Below, piece after piece: positions 1-8,224 of a stretch of DNA of 52,283 nt. The stretch comes from Xanthobacteraceae bacterium (GTDB taxonomy: Bacteria; Pseudomonadota; Alphaproteobacteria; Rhizobiales; Xanthobacteraceae). Each line of letters opens with the position of its first letter. The stretch's first letter is position 1. The translations under genes and the position numbers were made by a program. Location of the stretch: assembly GCA_030037185.1 (NCBI GenBank), contig JASHRR010001278.1, forward strand, positions 1 through 52,283, read 5' to 3'. A model generated the notes under the pieces. The model did no database searches and was not told where the DNA came from. It saw only the letters and a list, made by a program, of their open reading frames with translations.

Positions 1-532
1 TGCAACCGGTTATTTCAAAAAAACGGCGTGGCCTATCGTGGCGACGAAGGCTACCCTTAAGTTTCGCTTCCGCTCATCCGCGACCCTCCCTGGCGTGTCC
101 GTAAATAATGGCCCCGGTGATGCGGTAATGCGTTGTCCAGTAGGCGAAGCGAACAGTCGGGGCGAGGTGAGAACAGGGCTTCGCGAAAACAAAAGAAAGC
201 CGTTGATGACGCCCGACTGGCCGGACGGGAAATTCCGCTCCATACACGCATTTGGCATTTGCACCCTGGAGTCGGTGGGCGCGCGAAGCACCTATTGCGA
301 CCGATTTTGACTCGATTTTTGGCAAAGTGAGACGTCCCGCTTTCGACCATAGACTATCGCCGATGTATTGCCCTGTGTACGATACATTTTATCAAACCGT
401 CGTCTTAGTCTGCATGGCCGGCACTCCCGCCCCGTACAAAGGGCGACTGAGCCGGGCAATGGGTCGGCCCACACGTGAGCACGAGGATCTGAAAGCTGAG
501 CGCCCTCTCAATCAGCAACGCACGAAAACACC
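1..532. other. no recognisable gene
   Basis: Short overlapping open frames occur on both strands. None has a good ribosome binding site, a recognisable motif or consistent codon bias, so I assign nothing here. Confidence 0.5.
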
Positions 533-1028
533 TCATCCTGCCGTGGTCGCCGTGCACAAGTGGTCGTCCAGCGCGATCGTAGACGCAAGTACCCTGCCAG
601 CGACAGCCGATCTAACCTGGGCAACTGTTCGGGGGTACCCACGGAGATCTGATCCACGGGTCCGAGCGCCCCCTAATGCGATGGTTCCATCAGTGCCTAA
701 TTGTGCGGTGAGCTGGACTGTTTCATAACGCCGCCGCGTCAAATCACGAAACCGTTGTGCGATCCGGCCCAGCGCATGCCCGAGGTCGCTCGCTGGAGCG
801 CCATTGGCTTGCCTCATTGTGTTCGAGCAGGAGCTTCCACGCTTCATACTCCGCTTCGATTTCTTTTTCCTGCCTCGTTGCCAGGTCAAAAGCCTCGGCC
901 GCGTCGCGCAGTCGCTCGCGGGCTACTGCACCTTTGACTTGTTCGAGGGCGCCGTGCGCCCGCAGGATTCCACGTTCGTTGTCGTGGAGCTCTAGCTGGA
1001 CAGAGGCCAGGGCGCTCCGGCGCGGCAC
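533..1028 (-). pseudogene. Remnant of an SMC-like AAA ATPase (C-terminal coiled coil and Walker B end)
   Basis: One frame (1028 to 744) gives a charged helical stretch with ERLRDAAEAFDLATRQEKEI and EAEYEAWKLLLEH. It then passes into a second frame (889 to 533) with GHALGRIAQRFRDLTRRRYE, VQLTAQLGTDG and a Walker-B-like ALDDHL. In SMC/RecN-like bacterial ATPases a long coiled coil is followed by a segment of this type, an expected VGTREQLSTLYRL-like stretch and a hydrophobic LDDQ motif. Here that middle stretch is scrambled by further shifts. No Walker A or N-terminal half is visible. The function was probably DNA- or defence-associated, but the copy is clearly dead. The family call rests on remembered motif order. 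Confidence 0.6.
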
Positions 1029-1321
1029 TTACCTGGTCGCGTCGATACGCTTCTATTGCTTGGCGAATTCGTCACAATCGACGGATAAGCCTAGAGGAGG
1101 CAAGGAACTGGGTGGAGACGCATTTGACGCCGTTCTTCACCAGCGCCGCCTTGCCACAGTTGCGCGCCGGATTCCCGAATTGCAGAACACCGCGGTTTCA
1201 CATCGTGAAATGAAGGCCGAATCTCGAAGGAAAGCCTCTTCAGATAGTCCCAAACCGCGCCCACGTTCCTGAGTGGTGCGGCGGCTTTGCAGAGCGGTCT
1301 GGAATGCGGCCGTCCTAGCCG
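1029..1321. other. no recognisable gene
   Basis: A minus-strand reading gives a short peptide containing LQFGNPGRNCGKAALVKNGV, broken on both sides. I do not recognise it and no start signal is present. Confidence 0.4.
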
Positions 1322-1470
1322 CTACCTGCCGTCGTACCAGATGCGATAGAGCCCGCCCGACAAATCGTCCGACACCAGCAACGAACTGTCCTTGAGCTGC
1401 GCGACGTTCTCGTCGAGCCAGCCTGCGGCGTTGAAATCAGCCGGTCGCTGGCCCAGAACAACCTCTGTAA
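1322..1470 (-). pseudogene. C-terminal piece of a PQQ-dependent (sorbosone-type) sugar dehydrogenase
   Basis: The end of a minus-strand frame reads AAGWLDENVAQLKDSSLLVS followed by DDLSGGLYRIWYDGR and a stop. This matches the C-terminus of sorbosone/PQQ-type sugar dehydrogenases, where a GRPVDVAQLKDGSLLVSDD-like segment forms the last propeller blade. The GRPVDV element is deleted here. The sequence upstream in the same frame does not look like the family, so only the last 45-50 residues survive. A piece carrying the preceding part of the same family lies at about 5350-5615 on the other strand, suggesting one gene was split and inverted or that two copies decayed. Confidence 0.65.
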
Positions 1471-2242
1471 AGCGCGCCGGTCGGCTGGTTCGAATAGCTT
1501 TGCGAAATGACGGCCGCGGCCAGAAATGTTGCAAAGGGAATGCCAGTGACGCTGTCGGGTTTAAATGTTTCCCCCGCGATGTTCCAGGACGTCGGCAGCT
1601 CCGTGCACCATATGTTCGCATCGGGAGGAACGTCGGTCTTAATTCTAGCTCGGTGCGATCGCCGATCCAATTGTGGGTGTCGGGAGCTGGTCGCTCGCGA
1701 AATCGCGAGCCGCACCGAGCCGGCAGCCGATTGCGATCCAGCACTTTTCCGTCAAGCCGATTTATGACGACACCGAGCCGTCTGATCGGGTCGCGGGTGT
1801 GGGACGGAGAAGGCGTTGAGCCGGAGGAGCATGACCCGAGATTTCGCGAGGCTGTGTTCGGCAGGTGGACGGGGCCGGTCGAAAGGCACGGGATTGCCGG
1901 CGGCGGTGCGATTTTCCGGCGTGCTGTGCCGGCGTCGCCGCCGGCGCGGATCGCGCCTCTGTGGACGACGACGTTGTGGTGGCTTGCTCGCGAGCTCTCG
2001 CTAAGCTGTGGGAGGGCCGCTGATGCCCCCACGCTGTGTAAACCGATCCGATCTGCGGCCGCCGACGTTTTCTGGGCCAAGGAGGCCACCAATGTCGCAG
2101 CACGGTAAACTGCGCCTCGCACCGCGTCACCGACGTCATCGTCGACCGTCTCGTCATGGCCGATGCCGATCGTGGTGACCCGGCGGCCGTTGACAACGTC
2201 CTCAACGCGCCGCTCGACAAGTTCACCTCGGCGGACAGCGCA
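1471..2242. other. no recognisable intact gene
   Basis: Long GC-driven open frames overlap on both strands. A minus-strand peptide near 1480-1715 contains DVPPDANIWCTELPTSWNIA, which reads like a real protein fragment but which I cannot assign. Nothing convincing is seen between 1720 and 2240. Confidence 0.4.
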
Positions 2243-2752
2243 TCACCAGCGCGCCACCCCCACCTCGATCGGCGCCCCGCTCTTTAAGGTTTGATAAACG
2301 ACGCAAAAGCGCTCAGTCAGTTTCAGCAACTGCTCGAGCTTCTCCTGCCCCGCGTCCGTATCGACGGTGAAGCGCAGACGTATGCGCCCGAAACCGACCG
2401 GCGCGTCCTTGGCGAGCCCCAGGGTGCCGCGAAAATCGATGTCGCCTTCGGCGGACACGGCTGCGTTGCGCAGCGGGATGTCGAGCGCGGTGGCGACGGC
2501 TTTGAGAGTCACGCCTGCGCACGCGACCAGCGCCTCAAGCAGCATGTCGCCGGAGCAAAGCTCGAGGCCGCTTCCGCCCGTCGCCGGGTGCAGGCCCGCG
2601 ACCGCGAGTCCGCGGCCGGTTTCGACCTTGCAGGCGATGTTGATGTCGTCAAGCGACCCTGCTGCTCGCAAGGTTATCAGACCGGCCGTCGGATCGTTTC
2701 GGTAGTGGTCCTTGATGGGAGCCTGCATTGCGCGCAATGCCGCAGCGTCCAT
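2243..2752 (-). CDS. OsmC family protein
   Basis: The predicted protein has 169 residues. OsmC/Ohr-type proteins are small cytoplasmic thiol peroxidases or relatives that reduce organic hydroperoxides through two cysteines. The two expected cysteines are visible, C78 in LLEALVACAGVTLKAVAT and C150 in LTERFCVVYQTLK, and the EALVACAGVT context is typical of the OsmC branch. The frame is open for 100 codons upstream, but the start at 2752 (MDAAALRAM) follows an AAGGA-type ribosome site eight bases away and gives the normal family length. The gene stands alone among broken genes. The family is clear; the physiological substrate is unknown. Confidence 0.85.
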   Translation of the reverse strand: MDAAALRAMQAPIKDHYRNDPTAGLITLRAAGSLDDINIACKVETGRGLAVAGLHPATGGSGLELCSGDMLLEALVACAGVTLKAVATALDIPLRNAAVSAEGDIDFRGTLGLAKDAPVGFGRIRLRFTVDTDAGQEKLEQLLKLTERFCVVYQTLKSGAPIEVGVARW

Positions 2753-3603
2753 GATCACATTCCTTCTTCTTTGCAACATGTGAGATTCAACGGCATGTCC
2801 TGTCAATGCAAGCGCTCGGTGCGACGCAGTTCCCGTGCCATCGTCTGTAGTCCTCCGGTTGAAGGAGTGATGGGCGAACAGGTCGTTCAACGCTCCGCGT
2901 TTCGCGCGCCCACCTCGACGATCCTGCGATCCATTGACATAACCGCGCCCACGACGCCGAGATAGACCGGAAAGGAACACGCCGACCGCGATCAGCAGCA
3001 CTTTCGAGGCCTCAAAGAATGCCGAACCACAGGATGAACAACGGCACCCCACGCGATCGACGGGATGCCCCTCGCAGTCCCTTCCCGATATGCCTCGCCC
3101 AGGCTGCGCGAGTTCGTTTTCCTCTTGTTCCTAGTTCGAGGAGGAACGCAGGCGTTCGGGTGGAGCCGCCTGGGGTGCAAGCGGGCGACCCCGAAGGCGC
3201 GTGCCTTCCTGTGTTCCAGGCCGCCTTGGCTGAGCGCTTCCGACTCGCCCGCTCCATCGGCTCGGCTATTGGAGGCGAGCGTCACCGTCGAAAGCCCTCG
3301 CCACCCACGCAGTCGTAAGGCCGAGCGCCAGCAGGCCAGCGGGAGGCACGAGTAGCCAATGCGCCGCGCAACCGATCCGGCCGCGCCTCCTTCCAGGCAG
3401 TCACGGTGCTAACGACTTCATCAGCCACCGGCAACCCCAACTTGCTTCTCTGCCCCGGCATGGTCCACCTGTTGTTCGAGTCGCCCAGCTACCCTCTTTA
3501 GCGCGTCAATCACCCGAGCGTACCGGCATTGGTGAACTGTCCACGGCCACGGTAACGTCCGTCGTGTGCTTAATCGTCCAGTCTCTTGGTCTCAAAAATG
3601 GCG
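2753..3603. other. no intact gene; possible small membrane-protein remnant on the minus strand
   Basis: Between about 3060 and 2850 on the minus strand, alternating frames give FILWFGIL, FFEASKVLLIAVGVFL, YLGVVGAVMSMDRRIVEVGA and GLQTMARELR, which read together like a small frameshifted membrane protein. I do not recognise the family. The rest of the stretch, 3060-3600, shows nothing. Confidence 0.35.
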
Positions 3604-4254
3604 TTACAGCCGGATCCGGGGGTATTGTGCATCGATGTCCGCCTTCTTCTTCGCCGTGGTGCGCTCCTGCTGTTGCTCCGGGGTAAGCAATTCGAACGGC
3701 TGCGCATCGACGGGGCGATAGTTGATTCTTACTATCCTTGCCGAGGCCACCGGGTGCTCGGCTACGGGCATGTTCGTGAAATACAGGGCGCAGCTATGAA
3801 AGGCCCGCGTCTCGCCGGGAGGAACCTGATGAGTGACATACGACGGGCAAGTGTCCACCATCTCCTGCGCAATGACGCGGTCGCCGTCTTTGATGGTAAC
3901 CTCAAACTCAACATCTTCAAGATTGATTATTCCGTTATTCGTGATCGTGCCATCGATCGTCCAATCGGCATAAGTCGGGCGCGGCTGTCCTAGCCGCATT
4001 CCCGGTTCCAGGTCGTTTGGCTTCAGGACCACGTCGGATAACGCAAGCTCACTGGCTGCTATCGTTGCGTCTCTCCGCCCATCATCTTTGGCGGGGAGAC
4101 CCGAATGATTGGCGGGCTCGTGCTTACGGAGCGTCGACGCGAGGAGTATTATGACTATGCATCCTACCGCGAGTAGGACGACGGCGCGGAATCCTGGGGA
4201 GATGATCATCAAGTAAAGGATACCCAGGATCAGAATTGCGGCACCGATGTGCAT
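3604..4254 (-). CDS. Membrane-anchored protein of unknown function
   Basis: The predicted protein has 216 residues. The start at 4254 (MHIGAAILILGILYLMI) follows AAGGGAG seven bases upstream, whereas the longer open frame upstream overlaps the neighbouring remnant. Two adjacent hydrophobic segments (about residues 4-18 and 20-37) form an N-terminal hairpin or anchor. A soluble domain of about 170 residues follows, containing ADWTIDGTITNNG, NLEDVEFEVTIKDGDRVI and GETRAFHSCALYF. The TNNG...V.F.V....G pattern resembles the beta-sandwich domains of secreted accessory proteins, where new residues bridge extracellular interactions, but I cannot name the family. It lies 13 bp downstream of the broken Rap1a-like gene, so the two were probably one transcription unit. 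Confidence 0.65.
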   Translation of the reverse strand: MHIGAAILILGILYLMIISPGFRAVVLLAVGCIVIILLASTLRKHEPANHSGLPAKDDGRRDATIAASELALSDVVLKPNDLEPGMRLGQPRPTYADWTIDGTITNNGIINLEDVEFEVTIKDGDRVIAQEMVDTCPSYVTHQVPPGETRAFHSCALYFTNMPVAEHPVASARIVRINYRPVDAQPFELLTPEQQQERTTAKKKADIDAQYPRIRL

Positions 4255-4267
4255 TGGTGAATCTCCC

Positions 4268-4604
4268 TTACTGGCCCGGCCATGCGTCGTGGAGCGCCTC
4301 GAGAGCCAACTGCCAGGACTGTTCGTACATCCTTTTTCGGCTACGCCTCGATGTAGTTGAGCACGACGCGCATTGCCTGACCGCGGTGGCTCCATTGGGA
4401 ACGCACAGGCGCGTCGCGCTCACGGCCACATAAGAGATCCCCTCGATCGACCCGGCACAGAGGTGCGCGTCACTGTTAATCGTTGCGTTAAACCAGGATT
4501 TGCAGCGCAGCAACCAATAATTAATGCTCTTTGTGTCCTCCTCCGCCGTCCGCCGCCGTCGTCATCGACAGCAGTAGCATAGCGGCGCCGAGTATCGGTC
4601 GCAT
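4268..4604 (-). pseudogene. Frameshifted Rap1a/Tai-like small exported protein
   Basis: A start at 4604 follows a near-perfect ribosome site (GGGAGGTG) and begins a signal-peptide-like MRPILGAAMLLLSMTTAA that reaches a stop after 27 codons. The adjacent frame continues with SDAHLCAGSIEGISYVAVSA, RLCVPNGATAVRQ and, near the end, QLALEALHDAWPGQ. The order C.G...G and CVP.G.T followed by LALEALHDAWP matches Rap1a/Tai-type immunity-domain proteins, which are small periplasmic proteins found with type VI secretion effectors and, in rhizobia, often as orphans. At least one frameshift near 4530 and one in the middle break the frame. No type VI gene lies nearby. Confidence 0.6.
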
Positions 4605-4925
4605 AGTCACCTCCCTTCGGATTGTGGCGCAACGTCGAGCTTTTTGAGTTCATGCAAAAATCCAACAGCATCTTGCCGATCGGCCGAGGCGGATTTCCTT
4701 TATCGACGCCCGATGTTTCGAGAGCGCAGGCGTATCGGCCACATGCGAGTTCTCCATTCCCGGCGCCTGGTTTGTACCAAGCCATTTGAGGCAGCAGTGG
4801 AGTTGGGGCGCAGCCGACCGCAAGCGCGGCGAGGCTGATGGTAATGGTGGTTTGAGGTGGTGACGGCTTGCTGAGGAACGCGGCTTATCGGAAGCAGTTG
4901 TCTTCTCGAACGCGGCTACTGGTCA
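4605..4925. other. no recognisable gene
   Basis: Short frames only, with no motif, no consistent codon bias and no repeat noticed. Confidence 0.45.
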
Positions 4926-5235
4926 GTGGGTGGGTCGAGTCTCGACTTCGGCGCTGAGCCAATCCTTCGGCAGTCGCACCGCCGTGCCGCCGGTAGCGCC
5001 GAAGGCGCGCTGTTTCGCCAGGTGCCCAAGGGGTGGACATACTATGACGTCATCGAGACTGGCATTGCGGGCATCGCGCTGGACGCTCGGAAGTTCGGCA
5101 GCCACCCGATGCGATCGGGCTGGATCAGCACGGCTGCTCGCAACGGCGCCTCGGTCTGGACTGAAAGAGATCAGCCGGCATAGGAGCAGCGACATGCTGG
5201 CCGGCTACGTCCGCGAGGCCGAGCTGTTCATTTAT
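4926..5235 (+). pseudogene. Tyrosine recombinase (integrase) C-terminal remnant
   Basis: One frame gives GALFRQVPKG, LDARKFGSHPMRSGWISTAA and RNGASVWTERDQPA with a stop. The next frame then gives KEISRHRSSDMLAGYVREAE. This is the C-terminal catalytic end of phage/XerC-type integrases, where an H.lR..F.T.A...G motif is followed by HkS..ml.gYv with the catalytic tyrosine. The HPMR and GYV elements are recognisable, but the protein is frameshifted twice and the N-terminal two thirds are missing. The final residues run directly into an unrelated permease-gene tail (next entry). Confidence 0.75.
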
Positions 5236-5301
5236 GCGCTTTCGCGGGCTGCATTGGGGCCAGCTGCATCCACCGACTCCGTGTCCATCGCTTCCCCGTA
5301 G
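5236..5301 (+). repeat. Second copy of the 3' end of the TauE/SafE permease gene, fused to the integrase remnant
   Basis: The frame leaving the integrase remnant ends in SRAALGPAASTDSVSIASP and a stop. The TauE/SafE gene whose stop lies at 48660 ends in LRAALRPAAATDAVSIASS. The DNA of 5236-5301 aligns by eye with the reverse complement of 48660-48725 at roughly 58 of 66 positions, and both are followed by an AGGGTCCCT sequence. The copies face opposite directions 43 kb apart. This is a diverged duplicated fragment, not a gene. Confidence 0.8.
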
Positions 5302-5349
5302 AGGGTCCCTAGACGACATTCCGCCCGGCGAGATGAACCGCGCGACCAA

Positions 5350-5615
5350 GGCCGGCGACAACTCGGCTTGCCTATTATGGCGGCGGCACCCGCACCGATG
5401 AATACAAACACCAGACGCCCCCCGCCAACGTCCGTGTTCCCGCAAATCGAGACGGCAGCGCATGCTGCCGATCTCGGTATGGTCTTCTACACCGGGCGCA
5501 TGTTCCCGGCGAAATACCGAACGAGCTCTTCTCTGCCCACCACGGCTCCTGGAAAACGACGCCAGTCGGAGCGCGCGTGATGGTGACACCCGCCAGCCCC
5601 ATGAACTGATTGATC
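5350..5615 (+). pseudogene. Internal piece of a PQQ-dependent sugar dehydrogenase
   Basis: Alternating frames give LPYYGGGTRTDEYK, FPQIETAAHAADLGMVFYTG, RMFPAKYR, NELFSAHHGSW and TPVGARVMVTP. The series GM.FYTG..FP..YR followed by HGSW and PVGARVM is typical of sorbosone/PQQ-type periplasmic sugar dehydrogenases shortly before their C-terminal blade. Frameshifts occur near 5440 and 5520. The missing C-terminal blade is of the type found at 1322-1470 on the opposite strand. Confidence 0.75.
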
Positions 5616-5704
5616 ACGTTGCGTGATGAGGCCGACCCCTCACACCTCACGATACGCGATCAGAAACCGGCCCATCCATCACTGTGGGCAGGCTCAGACG
5701 CCGC

Positions 5705-6020
5705 CTGCGGGCAATATCGGGATTGGATATGGCGACTCTGACAAACCGCAAGACTGGACGTTTTTATCAGAAATGTCGGCCTAGCACGTTGCCGCCCCGG
5801 AAAGCCCCATTCGCCGGTCCTGCTCACGACAAGCCGGGCGGATGATCGTGTTGATCCGGCTCATGCGCGAAAGATGGTGGCCAAGCTTCAGGCCATGGGC
5901 TATGAAGCCTATCTTTTGAGCCCGCTACAGGTGGCCACCGCGCCGGCAAAGACGACAGCGAAAGGCCGCCCTTGAAGCGTTCGATTGTACTTTCCTGCGC
6001 CGCGCAATCGGTTGGGGGCC
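5705..6020 (+). pseudogene. Prolyl oligopeptidase (S9 family) C-terminal remnant
   Basis: Frames in succession give GYGDSDKPQDWTFLSEMSA with a stop, then SPVLLTTSRADDRVDPAHAR and KMVAKLQAMGYEAYL, then EPATGGHRAGKDDSER, then a last frame with LEAFDCTFLRRAIGW. In S9 peptidases the ADDRVDP segment carries the catalytic aspartate and GGH the catalytic histidine, and both are still readable. The serine-bearing region and propeller are gone and at least two frameshifts are present. The remnant ends about 90 bp before the amidase gene. Confidence 0.75.
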
Positions 6021-6116
6021 AGGAACGGAGTCAACCCTCCGGCGCGTGGCGTAAGCCAGTTCCCTTACCACCGCCATCGCGCTAGGCTCTCCTGAAATAA
6101 ATTCCGGGGAATGCGC

Positions 6117-7676
6117 ATGCGACGACGGGAGTGCATCGCAGGTCTTGCCATCTCGACGATCTCTATTTGCATGATCCACGCCGCGCAAGCCTTCCAGGTC
6201 GAGGAAGCCACCATCGCCAGTATTCATCAGGCATTCAAAGACAAGGCTTTGACGTGCCGGGAGTTGGTTCAAACCTATCTTGATCGTATCAATGCGTACG
6301 ATCAAAAAGGTCCGGCCCTGAATTCCATGCTGGCGCTCAATCCAAAGGCTCTTGCAGAGGCGCGCGAGCGCGACGAGCAATACGCGAGAACCGGTTTGGC
6401 CGGGCCGCTCCACTGCATTCCATTGGTGTTGAAGGACAACTACGACACCGTCGATATGCCAACCACAGGCGGGTCAGCGGCGCTGGCGGGGACACAGCCC
6501 CTGGCGGACGCCTTCGTCGTCGCGAAGCTTCGCCGGGCTGGTGCGATCATACTTGGCAAATCCAACATGCATGAATTTGCGCTGTCTGGCACGACTGTCA
6601 GTTCGCTTGGGGGCCAGACGCTCAACCCGTATGACCTGAGCCGGACGCCTGGGGGTTCAAGCGGCGGCACGGGCGCCGCGGTAGCCGCCAATCTGGCCGT
6701 CGCTGGTACTGGCAGTGACACGGTCAATTCCATCCGCTCGCCGGCTTCGGCTAACGCGCTGGTCGGCGTACGTCCTACGAAAGGTCTCGTGAGCCGCGCA
6801 GGGATCATGCCCGTGTCGCAAACTCAAGACGCGGTCGGTCCGATCGCCCGCAACGTCGCCGACGCCGCCCGCCTGCTCGAAGTGATGGCAGGATACGACC
6901 CAAATGATCCATCGACCGCGTGGAGCGTGGGATACACGCAGATAAGCTATGCGCGGTTCCTCGAAGGCGATGGTCTGCGCGGCGCGCGCCTTGGTCTGCT
7001 CAAGACCATGTTGGGGAGTGGGCCCGAGCATAAGGAGGTGAACGCGGTCGTCGCGGCGGCTGTGGCCGCGATGAAGAAGGCCGGGGCTGAAGTCCTCGAA
7101 GTAGATGATCCAGCGCTCAGTGCAGCTAAGCTCAACGCCGAAAATGACGTCCAGAAATATGAGTTCAAGTTACTGATCAACAGCTATCTCGCGTCTATTC
7201 CCAGCGCGCCGGCGAAGTCGCTTGAGGAGATCATTGCGTCCGGCAAGTTCCACAAGCAATCACTGGAGAACTTCCTCAAGTCCGCGCAAAGCTATCGGAA
7301 CGGCACGCAAGAGCCGGACTACCTGGTTCGGCTTATACGAAACGGGCGCACCCGCGACAGGCTGATTTCCCTCATGGCAGAACATCAACTCGATGCGTTG
7401 ATCTATCCCTTGCAGCAGCGCCTCGTCGTGCCGCTCTCAGAATTCAATCAGGCGGACCGGAACGGCATCCTGGCTTCCGTTACCGGGTTTCCAGCAATCA
7501 CCGTGCCGGCGGGTTTTTCCGAGCCAACCGGGACAGCGCCGATTGGAGTATCCGTTGGGATAGATATCCTGGGGCGTCCGTGGAGCGAAGGCCGACTCAT
7601 TCAGATTGCGTACGGCTTTGAGCAGGCAACCCATCACCGCCAAGCCCCAGCTAGCACGCCTGCACTGGGGCACTAA
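6117..7676 (+). CDS. Exported amidase-signature-family hydrolase
   Basis: The predicted protein has 519 residues from the second of two in-frame ATGs. The GGGGA ribosome site ends at 6110, directly against the first ATG (6111), so the ATG at 6117 is better spaced. Positions here count from 6111. Residues 1-27 look like a signal peptide ending ...HAAQA. Amidase-signature enzymes hydrolyse amides with a Lys-cisSer-Ser triad. K108 lies in IPLVLKDNYDT, the glycine/serine-rich TPGGSSGGTGAAVAA carries the cis-serine (S183 or S184), and S207 in TVNSIRSPAS fits the nucleophile. The usual DTGGSIR is DTVNSIR here. The substrate is unknown and a periplasmic location is inferred. The gene stands alone and all core motifs are intact, so it is probably active. 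Confidence 0.88.
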   Translation: MRRRECIAGLAISTISICMIHAAQAFQVEEATIASIHQAFKDKALTCRELVQTYLDRINAYDQKGPALNSMLALNPKALAEARERDEQYARTGLAGPLHCIPLVLKDNYDTVDMPTTGGSAALAGTQPLADAFVVAKLRRAGAIILGKSNMHEFALSGTTVSSLGGQTLNPYDLSRTPGGSSGGTGAAVAANLAVAGTGSDTVNSIRSPASANALVGVRPTKGLVSRAGIMPVSQTQDAVGPIARNVADAARLLEVMAGYDPNDPSTAWSVGYTQISYARFLEGDGLRGARLGLLKTMLGSGPEHKEVNAVVAAAVAAMKKAGAEVLEVDDPALSAAKLNAENDVQKYEFKLLINSYLASIPSAPAKSLEEIIASGKFHKQSLENFLKSAQSYRNGTQEPDYLVRLIRNGRTRDRLISLMAEHQLDALIYPLQQRLVVPLSEFNQADRNGILASVTGFPAITVPAGFSEPTGTAPIGVSVGIDILGRPWSEGRLIQIAYGFEQATHHRQAPASTPALGH

Positions 7677-7714
7677 CTCGAGCAGGCTGTGCGCGCCTTT
7701 GACGCAGGGGCAGG

Positions 7715-7830
7715 CCAGAACAGCGAGGCGAACCAAGGACCGTGAAGTGGAGAAACTGCACGCTAAGATCGGGCAGTTGATCGGCGAGCGGGATTTTTAG
7801 CCAGGAGGTCCGCAAGATGAGCATACCGCA
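7715..7830 (+). mobile_element. Short IS3-type transposase remnant
   Basis: A frame ending at 7800 reads REVEKLHAKIGQLIGERDF and stops. The EVEKLHAKIGQL.VERDFL pattern is the leucine-zipper end of the OrfA (helix-turn-helix) protein of IS3-family elements, usually followed by the start of OrfB with MS.P-like residues. Here KMSIPQGTARS follows in another frame. No DDE domain or terminal repeats were found, so this is only a scar. Confidence 0.5.
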
Positions 7831-7979
7831 GGGCACGGCTCGATCGTGCGCACGGCACCTTGTCGATCCGCCGGCAGTGGGGCTGGCGGGTTCGGGCCGC
7901 TACCGCACGCCGGCGCCTGCAAGCGATGACGATCTGGGCCCATGAAGGGCTCGGTAGATACAGTGGGGTCTTGACTCAA

Positions 7980-8012
7980 GCTGCGCCGAAGGGGCCCCTT
8001 TTTCGGCGCAGC
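7980..8012. repeat. Near-perfect palindrome, hairpin or terminator-like
   Basis: Outer arms GCTGCGCCG (7980-7988) and CGGCGCAGC (8004-8012) are exact reverse complements. Between them lies the self-complementary AAGGGGCCCCTT followed by three T. The whole could form a stem of about 15 bp with a small bulge. It lies between the transposase scar and the 3' end of mmsA. It could be a bidirectional terminator, though the run of T is inside the structure, or the end of a mobile element. Confidence 0.5.
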
Positions 8013-8224
8013 CGTCTGCGAAAAAGCGTAAAAGCGTAGGTAGTTAGTTAGCTGGGTTTTGAGCAAAGTTCGCTCTAGCGCTCGGAAACCTTGACGTCAC
8101 ATTCATAGAACGAGAGCAGAGAATGTTTGCTCGGCATGTATTTGTTGAGAAATGTTGAGCGATGGGCAGGCGGGCGGCATTTCGGAATGCGTGCAAGAGC
8201 ATTCTCCCACTCCGCACAGAAATA

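Noticed and set aside
1322..2122. Whole 266-codon minus-strand frame as one gene
   Set aside because: Only the last 45-50 codons look like a known protein; the rest has no consistent family signal and overlaps equally long frames on the other strand.
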